The position numbers and the translations under genes were made by a program. From positions 154,525-218,524 of the forward strand of contig RFFC02000008.1 of the NCBI GenBank assembly GCA_005518205.2: a DNA stretch of 64,000 nt, read 5' to 3'. Under the pieces are notes generated by a model. That model did not search any database, was not told where the DNA came from, and saw only the letters and a program-made list of their open reading frames with translations. Positions 26,061-35,730 of the stretch are shown here, piece by piece; positions within the stretch are counted from its first letter, which is position 1, and every line of letters begins with the position of its first letter. The DNA is from Hormoscilla sp. GUM202 (lineage in GTDB: Bacteria > Cyanobacteriota > Cyanobacteriia > Cyanobacteriales > Desertifilaceae).

Positions 26061-28988
26061 ATGTCAGAGTTTGTGAATCTTTCCGATAAATTGCCGACGG
26101 CAAAGGCAAATCCTGCCGCCAGGGAGAATAAAATTAGAATCAGCGGTGCCAGACAGCATAACCTCAAAAATATTGACCTGGAACTGCCCCGCGATCGCCT
26201 GATCGTGTTTACAGGAGTATCGGGTTCGGGGAAATCTTCTCTGGCCTTCGACACTATTTTTGCCGAGGGACAGCGCCGCTATGTGGAATCTCTCAGTGCC
26301 TACGCCCGGCAGTTTCTGGGACAGGTGGATAAACCCGATGTAGATGCGATCGAGGGTTTAAGTCCCGCTATTTCTATCGACCAGAAGTCTACTTCCCACA
26401 ACCCGCGATCGACTGTGGGCACGGTAACAGAAATATACGATTACCTGCGACTGCTGTTCGGGCGGGCCGGAGAACCTCACTGTCCTCAGTGCGATCGATC
26501 CATCGTGCCGGGAACTATCGACCAAATGTGCGATCGGGTAATGTCACTGCCGGAGGGGACCCGTTTCCAAATCCTGGCCCCGGTAGTCCGGGGCAAAAAA
26601 GGCAGTTTCCAGAAGTTACTATCATCTTTTGCTTCCCAAGGTTTCGTCAGAGTCCGGGTGGATGGAGAAGTCCTGCGCCTGGACGAAAAGATTGAGTTAA
26701 ATAAAAATAAAACTCACAACATTGAAATCGTAGTCGATCGCCTGGTGAAGAAACCGGAAATAACCGAACGGTTGCATGACTCTTTGACTACCTGTCTGAG
26801 TCAGGCCGAAGGACTGGCCATTATTGAAATCCTCAATAAAGATGCAGATGAGAACGAAACCATCGTCTTTTCGGAAAACTTTGCTTGTCCCGAACATGGG
26901 GCCGTCATGGAAGAGTTATCCCCGCGCATGTTTTCCTTTAATTCTCCCCACGGGGCCTGTCCAACTTGTCACGGACTGGGTAGCTTGCGGACCTTCTCTC
27001 CAGAATTAATCGTACCCTATCCCGATGCACCGGTCTATAGCGCGATCGCCCCTTGGGTAGACAAAGATAGTAGTTATTATCTCTCCCTACTCTACAGCCT
27101 TTCGGAAGCATATGGATTTGAAATGGAAACATCCTGGAAGCACTTGACCCCAGAACAACAGGAGATTATCCTCTATGGCAGCAAGGAAACCCTCTACCTT
27201 TACACTGCCGTGGATGAAGAAGACGAACGGGGTCACTACGGTTTGTATAAAGGGGTGATCCCCATGCTGGACCGGCAGTATAAATCAACCGGTTCGGAAT
27301 TGCAAAAGCAAAAGCTGGAACAATATTTAATTAATCAACCTTGTCCCGAATGTAAAGGATTGCGACTAAAACCCGCAAGCCTAGCGGTAAGATTGGGACA
27401 GGAGAGAATTCAGGACCTGACCAGCGTTTCCATCGACGAATGTCTGGAACGGATTAACAACCTAAATCTTTCCCCCCGTCAGGCTAAAATAGGAGAATTG
27501 GCACTCAAAGAAATCACCGCCAGACTGCAATTTCTCCTGGACGTGGGTTTAGATTACCTGACCCTCGATCGGGCGGCCACCACCCTATCTGGAGGGGAAG
27601 CGCAACGCATTCGCCTGGCCACCCAAATTGGTGCCGGACTCACGGGAGTCCTCTATGTTTTGGATGAACCCAGTATCGGGTTGCATCAACGAGATAATCA
27701 ACGTCTGTTGCAAACCCTAATAAAACTTCGGGATCTGGGCAATACTTTAATTGTAGTAGAACATGATGAAGAAACCATTCGTGCAGCCGATCGCCTGGTG
27801 GATATCGGTCCCGGCGCGGGAGTCCATGGGGGCAATATTGTCGTCCAAGGAACTCTCCCAGAGTTGCAAGCATCGGAAGAGTCTCTCACCGGTGCCTATT
27901 TGTCCGGGAGGCGAGTTATTGAAACGCAAAATAAGAGAAGAGAAGGAAATGGGCGATCGCTAGTTTTGCAAGATTGCCACAAAAATAACCTCAAGCATGT
28001 TAATGTAGAGATACCATTAGGAAAGTTAGTCGCCATTACCGGAGTATCCGGTTCCGGTAAATCTACCTTAATTAACGAGTTACTTTACCCGGCCTTGCAA
28101 CATCATCTCACCCACAAAATTACCTTCCCCAAGGAAATGCAGCGCCTCAAAGGACTGGAGGCCATCGATAAGGCGATCGCGATCGACCAATCACCCATAG
28201 GCAGAACGCCCCGTTCCAACCCCGGCACCTATACAGGAGTATTTGATGTGATCCGGGGGATATTTGCCGAAACCATAGAAGCGAAAGCAAGAGGTTACAA
28301 ACCGGGACAATTTTCCTTTAACGTCAAAGGAGGGCGATGCGAAGCTTGTAGCGGCCAAGGGATAAATATCATCGAGATGAACTTCCTCCCCGATGTCTAC
28401 GTCCAATGCGAAGTTTGTAAAGGGGCCCGATACAACCGGGAAACCCTACAAGTAAAATACAAAGGATATTCTATTGCTGAAGTCCTGGACATGACAGTAG
28501 AAGAAGCATTGTCAACCTTTGAAAACATCCCCAAAGCAGCCAAAAAATTGCAAACATTAGTCGATGTGGGGTTAGGATATATACAGTTAGGACAGCCGGC
28601 CCCCACCCTTTCCGGGGGGGAAGCGCAACGGATGAAATTAGCATCAGAATTATCCCGTCGGGCCACGGGCAAAACTCTCTATTTAATCGACGAACCGACG
28701 ACGGGTTTATCCTTTTATGACGTGCATCAACTGTTAAATGTCTTGCAGCGGTTAGTAGATAAAGGAAATTCGATTATAGTCATCGAACATAACTTAGATG
28801 TAATTCGCTGTGCGGACTGGGTAATTGACTTAGGACCAGAAGGGGGGGATAATGGGGGAGAAATAATTGCCGTGGGCACCCCGGAAGAAGTGGCAGAAAA
28901 TCCCAACTCTTATACGGGGCTATATTTAAAGCAGGTTTTGCATAACCCGACATTCGCAGTACCCGTACCCGCCACACCCTCACCGTAA
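26061..28988 (+). CDS. uvrA: Excinuclease ABC subunit A
   Basis: 975 residues. Damage-recognition ATPase of nucleotide excision repair. Two ABC modules: Walker A '[15 protein letters not shown]' (about 54) with signature '[16 protein letters not shown]', and '[16 protein letters not shown]' (about 668) with '[16 protein letters not shown]'. Zn modules show 'CPQC' and the conserved C-terminal '[10 protein letters not shown] ... [10 protein letters not shown]'. The ABC signature motifs and length are normal, so it should be active. Transcribed alone. Confidence 0.97.
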   Translation: MSEFVNLSDKLPTAKANPAARENKIRISGARQHNLKNIDLELPRDRLIVFTGVSGSGKSSLAFDTIFAEGQRRYVESLSAYARQFLGQVDKPDVDAIEGLSPAISIDQKSTSHNPRSTVGTVTEIYDYLRLLFGRAGEPHCPQCDRSIVPGTIDQMCDRVMSLPEGTRFQILAPVVRGKKGSFQKLLSSFASQGFVRVRVDGEVLRLDEKIELNKNKTHNIEIVVDRLVKKPEITERLHDSLTTCLSQAEGLAIIEILNKDADENETIVFSENFACPEHGAVMEELSPRMFSFNSPHGACPTCHGLGSLRTFSPELIVPYPDAPVYSAIAPWVDKDSSYYLSLLYSLSEAYGFEMETSWKHLTPEQQEIILYGSKETLYLYTAVDEEDERGHYGLYKGVIPMLDRQYKSTGSELQKQKLEQYLINQPCPECKGLRLKPASLAVRLGQERIQDLTSVSIDECLERINNLNLSPRQAKIGELALKEITARLQFLLDVGLDYLTLDRAATTLSGGEAQRIRLATQIGAGLTGVLYVLDEPSIGLHQRDNQRLLQTLIKLRDLGNTLIVVEHDEETIRAADRLVDIGPGAGVHGGNIVVQGTLPELQASEESLTGAYLSGRRVIETQNKRREGNGRSLVLQDCHKNNLKHVNVEIPLGKLVAITGVSGSGKSTLINELLYPALQHHLTHKITFPKEMQRLKGLEAIDKAIAIDQSPIGRTPRSNPGTYTGVFDVIRGIFAETIEAKARGYKPGQFSFNVKGGRCEACSGQGINIIEMNFLPDVYVQCEVCKGARYNRETLQVKYKGYSIAEVLDMTVEEALSTFENIPKAAKKLQTLVDVGLGYIQLGQPAPTLSGGEAQRMKLASELSRRATGKTLYLIDEPTTGLSFYDVHQLLNVLQRLVDKGNSIIVIEHNLDVIRCADWVIDLGPEGGDNGGEIIAVGTPEEVAENPNSYTGLYLKQVLHNPTFAVPVPATPSP

Positions 28989-29589
28989 AGGACTTTGTTG
29001 GCGAATTATCAGATCCGGGCGATCTGCGGAAGCAGGGAGTAGGGAATAGGGGAGAGGGGAGAAAATAATCCATTTATGGTGGTTTAGGGTTGATGGGGGA
29101 CGTCTCCCCCCGATCGATTAGCCAACAGGATCTTGCAAGGGGGGGTTTGGGGGGGATCGGGCTGCAACTACTTTTGACCACACCCCTCTACAGCTGCTTA
29201 CTTGAAGCAAGTATTGCAGCTGAGTATGCAAAAAAAAATGGATCTCCTGGGTTTCTGGTGCAAATTGTATACTGAGATACAATTGCGGGCAATAAAAAAG
29301 GCTGAAAGCCTTGATTGGGCGTATATATAAGTTTTACTTATCACCAAAACCAAAAGAGACCCAAAAAAATTAAGCAGATTGATAAATATTGATCTAGTAT
29401 GCTAATATCAAGACTAATCAAGTATACTCGGCACGGGAACCAATTGAGGTTTTTGCTGCGGAGCGATTTTGCCGCTCTTACCAAGACAAGGAAAGGGTTT
29501 CGGCCTTTTCATCACTGGGAGCGGGAAAAACGGAAAAACGCAATTACTTGCCGCTCGGAGTATATATCAAATGAGAGAGGAACGATATT
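28989..29589. other. Intergenic region after uvrA
   Basis: 601 bases. G-rich simple sequence near 29030-29065 and 29125-29160. A hairpin AAGGCTGAAAGCCTT (about 29298-29312) has six A residues on its left, so it would terminate minus-strand RNA. The last 200 bases are A/T-rich and likely hold the P63C promoter. No gene seen. Confidence 0.5.
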
Positions 29590-30477
29590 ATGTCAATAAA
29601 TAAAATTCAAACATCAAAACCTAAATCCCCCTTTGCGAAGTACAACGGAGAGATACAACTTGACAAAAACAAAATTGACTGCTACATACTAGATAAGGTT
29701 GGGGAAAAAACTGATGTCAGAGTAATTAGTATGCGTGGCGCAGTCAAGGGGATGACAGGCGTGGAGCATGGAAATTTGAGTGGCTATATCAATGTTCAAG
29801 CTTTAAGACCATATATCAAAAGCTCAATTTTAGACGAGGCTATTGAATTTACAATACCTGGAACACCACGAAATGGGTTCGGTATTTCAGCTGAGACTTT
29901 TCTCGATATATGCGAGGCTTACGTTAAGGCTTTGGATGATCGAGCATTGACAACCGAACGACAAGGGGAAATAGCTATAAAATGTAGTATTTTACTTAGT
30001 GCCTGCGCCAAAGTGGGATTAATAGCTCTCATTGATGAAGCTACAGGCTATCAATACGAACGCGAAGAGGAAGCTTTACAAATTAAGCTGAAAGCGTTCA
30101 TAGCAGAAGAATTAAGAAATTGGGAAAAAACGTTTCCTGATGAGCTGTGGGAGGAATTTGGGAGGCTAACTAACTGGCGAGGTTCATTGCATTCACGTCC
30201 CAAGTGGTGGGGGAAGCTAGTTATGGAATTGATCTATGATGCTTTAGATCCTGATGTGGCCAACTATCTGCGAACAAATAAGCCACCACCGAGACATAAA
30301 CAGAACTATCACCAGTGGTTTACAGCGGACTTTGGATTAAAGCAGTTAATACCACATATATTCCAAGTTATTGGAATAGCCAAAACATGTGATAACATCA
30401 AAGAACTACGGGAAAAAGTTGATGAATACTATGGTAAGAGTCCCGTGCAATTAAAGATAAAATATCCCAATACATAG
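29590..30477 (+). CDS. P63C-domain protein
   Basis: 295 residues. The C-terminal two thirds match the P63C domain: 'SACAKVGLIALIDEATGYQYER' region (about 135-160), 'RNWEKTFPDELWEEFGRLTNW' and 'RHKQNYHQWFTADFGLKQLI'. The domain is found in phage and accessory bacterial genes; its biochemistry is unknown to me. GAGAGG about 10 bases before ATG 29590 supports the start. Codon use is more A/T-rich than uvrA, consistent with recent acquisition. It is alone, flanked by a MITE downstream. Confidence 0.75.
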   Translation: MSINKIQTSKPKSPFAKYNGEIQLDKNKIDCYILDKVGEKTDVRVISMRGAVKGMTGVEHGNLSGYINVQALRPYIKSSILDEAIEFTIPGTPRNGFGISAETFLDICEAYVKALDDRALTTERQGEIAIKCSILLSACAKVGLIALIDEATGYQYEREEEALQIKLKAFIAEELRNWEKTFPDELWEEFGRLTNWRGSLHSRPKWWGKLVMELIYDALDPDVANYLRTNKPPPRHKQNYHQWFTADFGLKQLIPHIFQVIGIAKTCDNIKELREKVDEYYGKSPVQLKIKYPNT

Positions 30478-30490
30478 TATAAAAAACGGG

Positions 30491-30611
30491 GCGTTGCACA
30501 ATCACGGGATAATGGGCATAGTTGCAAAACTTATAAATTTAGAGTCCAAGCCATTTTCAGTAGCGTTTTGCTGGTGCAAAAAATGGCATCATCCCCCAAA
30601 TGTGCAATGCC
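30491..30611 (+). mobile_element. MITE-like element, family C copy 2
   Basis: 121 bp between GCGTTGCACAATCACGGGAT and ATGTGCAATGCC, 13 bases after the P63C gene. It shares both ends with the copy at 9611-9716 (opposite strand). No ORF. Confidence 0.65.
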
Positions 30612-30712
30612 TAAAAAACATAGACTGAAATTAAAACTCCGGGTACTTAAAGTAGGTTTGGCGTAAGCCCGTACTCGCATACTCAATGGAGATTCGTTAC
30701 TTCAACCGAGGA

Positions 30713-30781
30713 CTTTGATGCTCTCGGTCGAGCTTTTTTACTCAAGCTTGAGCTTTTTTTACTCAACCGAGAGCATCAAAG
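30713..30781. repeat. Long inverted repeat upstream of the Thg1-like gene
   Basis: A perfect 16-bp stem CTTTGATGCTCTCGGT / ACCGAGAGCATCAAAG, extendable by 4 positions with one mismatch, closes over two direct copies of a YGAGCTTTTTTACTCAA-like sequence and an inner TCAAGCTTGA palindrome. Could be a bidirectional terminator or a small element end. Confidence 0.7.
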
Positions 30782-30913
30782 CAATGACTAGAGAGTAAGG
30801 ACAAGCCCTAAAGGGTGGGGGATCTTGCGATCGAAGCCCACGCAGACAGGAAGGGTTTGACAACTATACTATATATAAAGCGCGGCTCGAACATTCTTTC
30901 ATACTTGAGTAAA

Positions 30914-31675
30914 ATGAAATTTGACGAATTAGATACTAAAATGCGGGTCTATGAAACGGCCCACGACCACTGCGTCCTTCCCGGAATATATATGGTAGCG
31001 CGGTTAGATGGGCGGAGTTTCACCCGCCTGACGAAAGAAGTACATAAATTTGAGGTGCCCTATGACGAGAGATTTCGAGACTACATGATCTCCACCGTAG
31101 AACATCTGATGAACATCGGTTTGTACGTAATCTACGGATATACCCATAGCGACGAAATTTCCCTGCTATTCGATCTCCAAGAAAGCGCCTTCAACCGGAA
31201 ACTAAGAAAACTCAACTCAGTGTTAGCAGGGGAAGCGAGTGCCAAATTTTCCTTACTATTAGGAAGCATAGCCTGTTTCGACTGTCGGATCTGCCAGCTT
31301 CCCAACCTAGAAGATGTGGGAGTTTATTTCCGTTGGCGACATGAAGACGCCTCCCGCAACGCGATCAATTCTCACGCCTACTGGTGTCTGCGGGGAGAAG
31401 GCCAAAGCGCCAGACAGGCGACTAAACTTCTGGATGGCACTAATTTTTCTGAGAAAAACGAGCTTTTATTTGAGCGCGGAATTAATTTTAACGACATTCC
31501 CAATTGGCAGAAACGGGGAGTCGGGCTATATTGGGAGGAATACCAGAAGACGGGATTAAATCCCGTGACGGGGGAGTCAGTGCAAACCACGCGCAAGCGC
31601 ATTCATCGGGATCTGGAACTGCCCATGAAAGACGAGTACTCTCAGTTGATTGAGAACCTGGTTGCGAAAAGCTAA
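30914..31675 (+). CDS. Thg1-like protein (3'-5' RNA polymerase / tRNAHis guanylyltransferase family)
   Basis: 253 residues from ATG 30914. Thg1 motifs: 'MVARLDGRSFTRLTKEVHKF' (metal-binding Asp in DGR), 'IYGYTHSDEISLLFD' (second carboxylate in SDE) and 'FDCRICQLPNLEDVGVYFRW' then 'RHEDASRNAINSHAYW'. The family adds nucleotides in the 3'-to-5' direction; eukaryotic members add G-1 to tRNAHis, bacterial TLPs repair 5'-truncated tRNA (family knowledge). The key carboxylates are present. It sits alone in an accessory region. Confidence 0.9.
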   Translation: MKFDELDTKMRVYETAHDHCVLPGIYMVARLDGRSFTRLTKEVHKFEVPYDERFRDYMISTVEHLMNIGLYVIYGYTHSDEISLLFDLQESAFNRKLRKLNSVLAGEASAKFSLLLGSIACFDCRICQLPNLEDVGVYFRWRHEDASRNAINSHAYWCLRGEGQSARQATKLLDGTNFSEKNELLFERGINFNDIPNWQKRGVGLYWEEYQKTGLNPVTGESVQTTRKRIHRDLELPMKDEYSQLIENLVAKS

Positions 31676-31691
31676 CATCCCAGAGTATAAT

Positions 31692-31926
31692 AACAGAGAT
31701 CGGCGATAAGCAGAGGAGCGCCCACTATGACCCAGAAGAAAAACAAGATCTTGAATATCTTGAAGGAACCAGACAAGAAGCCGCTCAAATGTTGTTTGAT
31801 AATCTCCCACTAGAAAAGATAGAAAGCATGGAAGAGATAGAAACAACAGTGCAACACCTGTTATATGAAGAAATTGCACCATTGCTCAAAAAACGTTTGT
31901 TAGATCGTAAACAGGAAATGGAATGA
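31692..31926 (+). pseudogene. Short unassigned gene fragment
   Basis: A frame ending at TGA 31924-31926 encodes a charged helical sequence including 'HYDPEEKQDLEYLEGTRQEA' and 'IETTVQHLLYEEIAPLLKKR'. It has no ATG, GTG or TTG before the middle of the sequence and overlaps the end of the Thg1-like region. The sequence looks protein-like rather than random, so I read it as the 3' part of a broken gene of unknown family. Confidence 0.35.
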
Positions 31927-31970
31927 AAATTTCCCGGCACCCTCGTACTCTCGTTCCCAGGAACGAGCAG

Positions 31971-32276
31971 TTAATTATTAACATTGTTCAGCCAAGCCGA
32001 TAAATCCGATATTGTAGTAAAATCCAAAATCGCTTCTCCGAGACTCTCCAATTGTTCCAGAGATAGTAAGCGGATGCGCATTTCTAGTTGCCCGTCCACA
32101 GGACCAATTATACGCCCCAGTTGACGAATAATCAAGTTCTGTTGTCCCTCCAATAAACCTCCCTTCTTGAGATTTTTTTGGTCTTCAATAAACATCGCCC
32201 GTTTTTCTATATCTTCTAACTCCTGTCGATTAAAATTGACTTGATTGGCAATATCCAAAGCTTTCTGAATTTCCAA
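31971..32276 (-). pseudogene. DUF4351 C-terminal remnant of an Rpn-type nuclease
   Basis: 101 residues: 'GQQNLIIRQLGRIIGPVDGQ' and 'RIRLLSLEQLESLGEAILDF' followed by 'LSAWL' match the DUF4351 tail of Rpn-family (PD-(D/E)XK) proteins, normally about 250-300 residues. The N-terminal nuclease domain is missing; the sequence upstream on this strand is dispersed repeat. Possibly a decayed gene that can still encode the tail. Confidence 0.65.
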
Positions 32277-32846
32277 TACTTCTCCCTATGATTGCTAAGG
32301 TATCCTACAATAAAGTAGGGTGGGCACCGCCCATCAGCAGCGGGTAAGGTATCCTATAATTATTTTAGACTATACGCGATCGCCTCTCTGTGCCCGCTGC
32401 CCGATCGCAACCCAACCGGGTTTTTGGTCACACACCCGATGGCCATTGGATCGCGCCATAGTTAAAGAAACCGGGTTTCTCTACTATGTCTCACCGACTG
32501 AACCGATAGATATTAAAAGAAACCCGGTTTATGGCCACACTCCCGATCGCCCCCTACCGCGATGGCACCTAGCACATACCCGATCGCCATCGAGCCGAGC
32601 CCGGTGGCAATTTTCGCCCGCTTAACCGGTGGGGAGCATCTCACTTTCCCTGGGAATCAGTCTGAGGCAGAGCCTCCTGTGAGTTCATTTATGGAGGCCA
32701 GGAAGCAGAGCCTCAACCGGGAGTGACCGGGGAGACCCCGGTCACTAGAACAAGTTCCCGGCCCATACCCTCGTTCCCAGGGTCTCCCTGGGAATGGTCA
32801 GTCTGAGGCTCTGCCTCCTGTGAGTTCCTCGATAGATCGATCAAAA
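32277..32846. other. Repeat-only region
   Basis: 570 bases composed of dispersed repeats: one GGTGGGCACCGCCCA palindrome (32318-32333), three AACCCGG-type sequences (about 32409-32530) and several GTTCCCAGG / GAGGCAGAGCCTC palindromes (about 32640-32820). No gene. Related GTTCCCAGG repeats flank 31945-31965 and 2480-2620. Confidence 0.6.
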
Positions 32847-33407
32847 TGATTCCTTCTCAAGCATATCAGCCCCAATCAGCAGATACCCATCCAGAAATAG
32901 AAAGATTTCTCTTGCAGGCTTTCCGGAAAATGCCTGTTGGGGGGAACAGCGTGCTACCCTAGATGTAGATCTGGTGGCAGATTTACAGCTAAAGCAAGTG
33001 CAGTCTTTAATAGCAGCCAAGATCGAGTAATTCTATATTGATGAGATGATGGTAACAGCAGCAATTGCCGGGAAATCCTCTTTTAATATCATTCATCTAG
33101 ACAGCATGCAGAAAGTAGATATTTTCTTACTTGACAAGCAACAACCCTTGGCAGAGTCAGAAATGCAGCGCAGTCAGCGAGATATCCCCCGATCGCGCGA
33201 TTTGGTTGGCATCAGCAGAAGACATCATTTTGCAGAAGCTAATTTGGTATCGGATGGGCAATGTCCGATCGCCAGTGGCGCGATATTTTAGGAGTGCTGA
33301 AGGTTCAGGGAGAATCACTCGATCTTGAATATCTGACTGACTGGGCAAAGATGCTAGAATTAGAAGAGATGATGACCCAGGCATTGCGGTCATCTGGGTT
33401 AGGCTGA
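32847..33407 (+). pseudogene. Fused remnants of a small helical protein and a nucleotidyltransferase-like protein
   Basis: Starts 'MIPSQAYQPQSADTHPEIER', a typical beginning of a small cyanobacterial protein, but after 'KMPVGG' changes frame into 'EQRATLDVDLVADLQLKQVQ', part of a nucleotidyltransferase-like family. After a stop and shift it continues 'FYIDEMMVTAAIAGKSSFNI' and, after another shift, 'ASAEDIILQKLIWYRMG' and 'RQWRDILGVLKVQGESLDLE', ending 'ALRSSGLG'. At least three frame breaks and an apparent deletion that joined two neighbouring genes. Confidence 0.7.
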
Positions 33408-33486
33408 TTACGATGCGATCGCGTCCCATCCCCAGACAAGTGCTACAACCGGTAATATAGGTATGCAGTAAATAGGAAGAGGACAG

Positions 33487-34680
33487 ATGGAAGACCAGGA
33501 ATTAGAAAACCTCCTGAAGGATCTGGAATCAGATCGGGTGGAACGTAAGGTTTCGATATCCGATCAAAGTAAAATCCGTCAGGCGATCTGCGCCTTTGCT
33601 AACGACTTGCCAAATCACCAACAACCAGGAGTCCTGTTTATTGGAGTTAATGATGACGGCAGCTGTGCTAACCTGACAATTACCGATCGGCTTTTGCTCA
33701 TCCTCTCAGATATGCGATCGGATGGAAATATCTTACCTTTTCCCTCCATGACAGTGCAGAAACGCAATCTAGGCGGTTGCGAACTAGCAGTGGCGATCGT
33801 CCAACCATCTGACGCGCCTCCGGTGCGCTTTAACGGACGAGTTTGGGTGCGCGTAGGTCCGCGCAGAGCAACTGCTACAATAGAAGAAGAGCGTCGTCTG
33901 GCAGAAAAAAGACGGTCTAAGGATTTACCCTTCGATCTGCGACCCTTATCCTATGCTACAATAGAAGACCTAGATTTAGAACTTTTTAGAAGAACTTATC
34001 TGCCAGCGTCTTTACCAAGGGAAATTATTGCTGAAAATGAGCGATCGGAAGAAGAACAACTTACCTCTTTACGGTTCGCGACAGCGACACAGCCGCCCCA
34101 AACGACTATACTGGGTATATTGGTAGTGGGTAATAACCCCAGACAATTTATTTTCGGTGCCTATATTCAATTTCTGCGCATTGACGGAACGGAATTAACC
34201 GATCCAATTAAAGCTCAAAAAGAAATCAGCGGTCCTCTGTCAGACTTACTGCGAATGTTAGACGAAACATTTCAAGCTCATATTTCTGTTGCTTCAGACA
34301 TAACGGCTCAACCTGTTGAAATTCGACAGCCTGATTACCCGATCGTTGCCCTGCAACAACTAGCGAGAAATGCAGTCATGCATCGTACTTATGAAAGTAC
34401 AAATGCACCGGTGCGAATTACGTGGTTTAATGACCGCATTGAAATTCAAAATCCCGGCGGTCCTTTCGGTCAGGTAAATCGGCAAAACTTTGGTCAACCG
34501 GGGATCGCAGACTATCGAAATCCTAATGTCGCTGAAGCGATGAAAAACTTGGGTTACGTGCAGCGATTTGGCGTAGGCATCCAGCTAGCCCGGAGGGAAT
34601 TGCAGAAAAACGGCAACCCGCCCCCAGAATTTGCCGTGGAAGACGATCACGTCCTAGTCACCCTCAAGAAAAAACTATGA
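33487..34680 (+). CDS. AlbA_2 DNA-binding / HATPase_c domain protein
   Basis: 397 residues. N-terminal AlbA_2 (Schlafen-like AAA_4) domain: 'ESDRVERKVSISDQSKIRQA' and 'GVLFIGVNDDGSCANLTITD' with 'VWVRVGPRRATATIEEER' (about 1-140). C-terminal HATPase-like domain: 'ALQQLARNAVMHRTYESTNA' and 'WFNDRIEIQNPGGPFGQV' (about 290-330), as in RecG-like ATP-binding regulators. Such proteins are found in defence and transcription control; substrate unknown. It overlaps the following ParA-type gene by 4 bases (ATGA), so the two are coupled. Confidence 0.85.
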   Translation: MEDQELENLLKDLESDRVERKVSISDQSKIRQAICAFANDLPNHQQPGVLFIGVNDDGSCANLTITDRLLLILSDMRSDGNILPFPSMTVQKRNLGGCELAVAIVQPSDAPPVRFNGRVWVRVGPRRATATIEEERRLAEKRRSKDLPFDLRPLSYATIEDLDLELFRRTYLPASLPREIIAENERSEEEQLTSLRFATATQPPQTTILGILVVGNNPRQFIFGAYIQFLRIDGTELTDPIKAQKEISGPLSDLLRMLDETFQAHISVASDITAQPVEIRQPDYPIVALQQLARNAVMHRTYESTNAPVRITWFNDRIEIQNPGGPFGQVNRQNFGQPGIADYRNPNVAEAMKNLGYVQRFGVGIQLARRELQKNGNPPPEFAVEDDHVLVTLKKKL

Positions 34681-35696
34681 ATACCACGATCGTTGCTTTC
34701 TTCAATAATAAGGGAGGCGTAGGCAAAACCTCCTTAGTTTATCACTTGGCATGGATGTATAAAGATTTGGGACTGAGGGTTGTTGCTGCCGATCTCGACC
34801 CCCAAGCTAACCTGACAGCAGCTTTTCTTGATGAAGATCGCTTGGAAAAACTCTGGCCTGATGGCAATCATCATCCAAACACCGTCTTTGGTTGCGTGCA
34901 ACCCTTGATCCGAGCTATTGGTGATATCGCCGACCCTCACTTAGAATATGTTGAAGACCAGCTATCATTATTTCCGGTAGAACTGGCACTTTTAGTTGGA
35001 GATTTATCACTTTCAGGTTTTGAAGATCAACTTTCAGAAGTGTGGCCTAAATGCATGGATAGCGACGAACGTGCCTTTCGGGTCATCTCTGCTTTTTGGA
35101 GAATAATGCAAAATACAGCCGACCGCCACAAAGCTGATGTCATCTTGATGGACTTAGGACCTAATTTAGGAGCAATTAATCGTGCTGCATTGATTGCAGC
35201 AGATTATGTTGTCGTGCCACTTTCACCAGACTTGTTCTCTTTGCAAGGTTTACGCAATCTCGGTCCTACCTTAAGACGATGGCGAAAAAACTGGCAAGAT
35301 CGACTCACCCAAAACCCTGCTGACGATCTGGAATTGCCGAAAGGAGGTATGCAACCAATCGGTTATGTTGTTTTGCAGCACTCAGCGCGATTCGATCGTC
35401 CAGTCAAGGCGTACAAGCGTTGGATTGCCAAGATTCCAGGTGTTTACAGAGATGCTGTGTTGGATGAATCTGGGGATAATAACATCTCTGTAGCTGACGA
35501 TCCTCATTGTTTAGCTTTGCTGAAAAATTACCAGAGTTTGATGCCAATGGCTCAAGAAGCTCGCAAGCCTATTTTTTACTTGAAGCCTGCTGATGGGGCT
35601 ATTGGTGCTCATAGTTCAGCTGTCAAAAAGGTCTATAGCGATTTTGCTTCTTTGGCAAAGGCGATCGCCTCCCGAATTGATGTGAAAATACCATGA
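34677..35696 (+). CDS. ParA-family ATPase (accessory, AAA_31)
   Basis: 339 residues. Deviant Walker A 'FFNNKGGVGKTSLVYHLAWM' at the N-terminus, Walker A' 'VVAADLDPQANLTAAF', Walker B-like 'ADVILMDLGPNLGAINRAAL'. ParA/MinD-type ATPase that dimerises on ATP, often with DNA. No parB or parS follows; the partner appears to be the AlbA_2/HATPase protein upstream (ATGA overlap). The family is common near restriction and defence genes. A related ATPase starts at 41181. Confidence 0.9.
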   Translation: MNTTIVAFFNNKGGVGKTSLVYHLAWMYKDLGLRVVAADLDPQANLTAAFLDEDRLEKLWPDGNHHPNTVFGCVQPLIRAIGDIADPHLEYVEDQLSLFPVELALLVGDLSLSGFEDQLSEVWPKCMDSDERAFRVISAFWRIMQNTADRHKADVILMDLGPNLGAINRAALIAADYVVVPLSPDLFSLQGLRNLGPTLRRWRKNWQDRLTQNPADDLELPKGGMQPIGYVVLQHSARFDRPVKAYKRWIAKIPGVYRDAVLDESGDNNISVADDPHCLALLKNYQSLMPMAQEARKPIFYLKPADGAIGAHSSAVKKVYSDFASLAKAIASRIDVKIP

Positions 35697-35730
35697 ACAT
35701 TTCCGCTAACCACTCTTCACTCACCACGCT

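Noticed and set aside
34677..35696. Plasmid partition parA, implying an integrated plasmid
   Set aside because: No parB, parS-like repeats or replication gene nearby; the partner overlapping it is an AlbA_2/HATPase gene.
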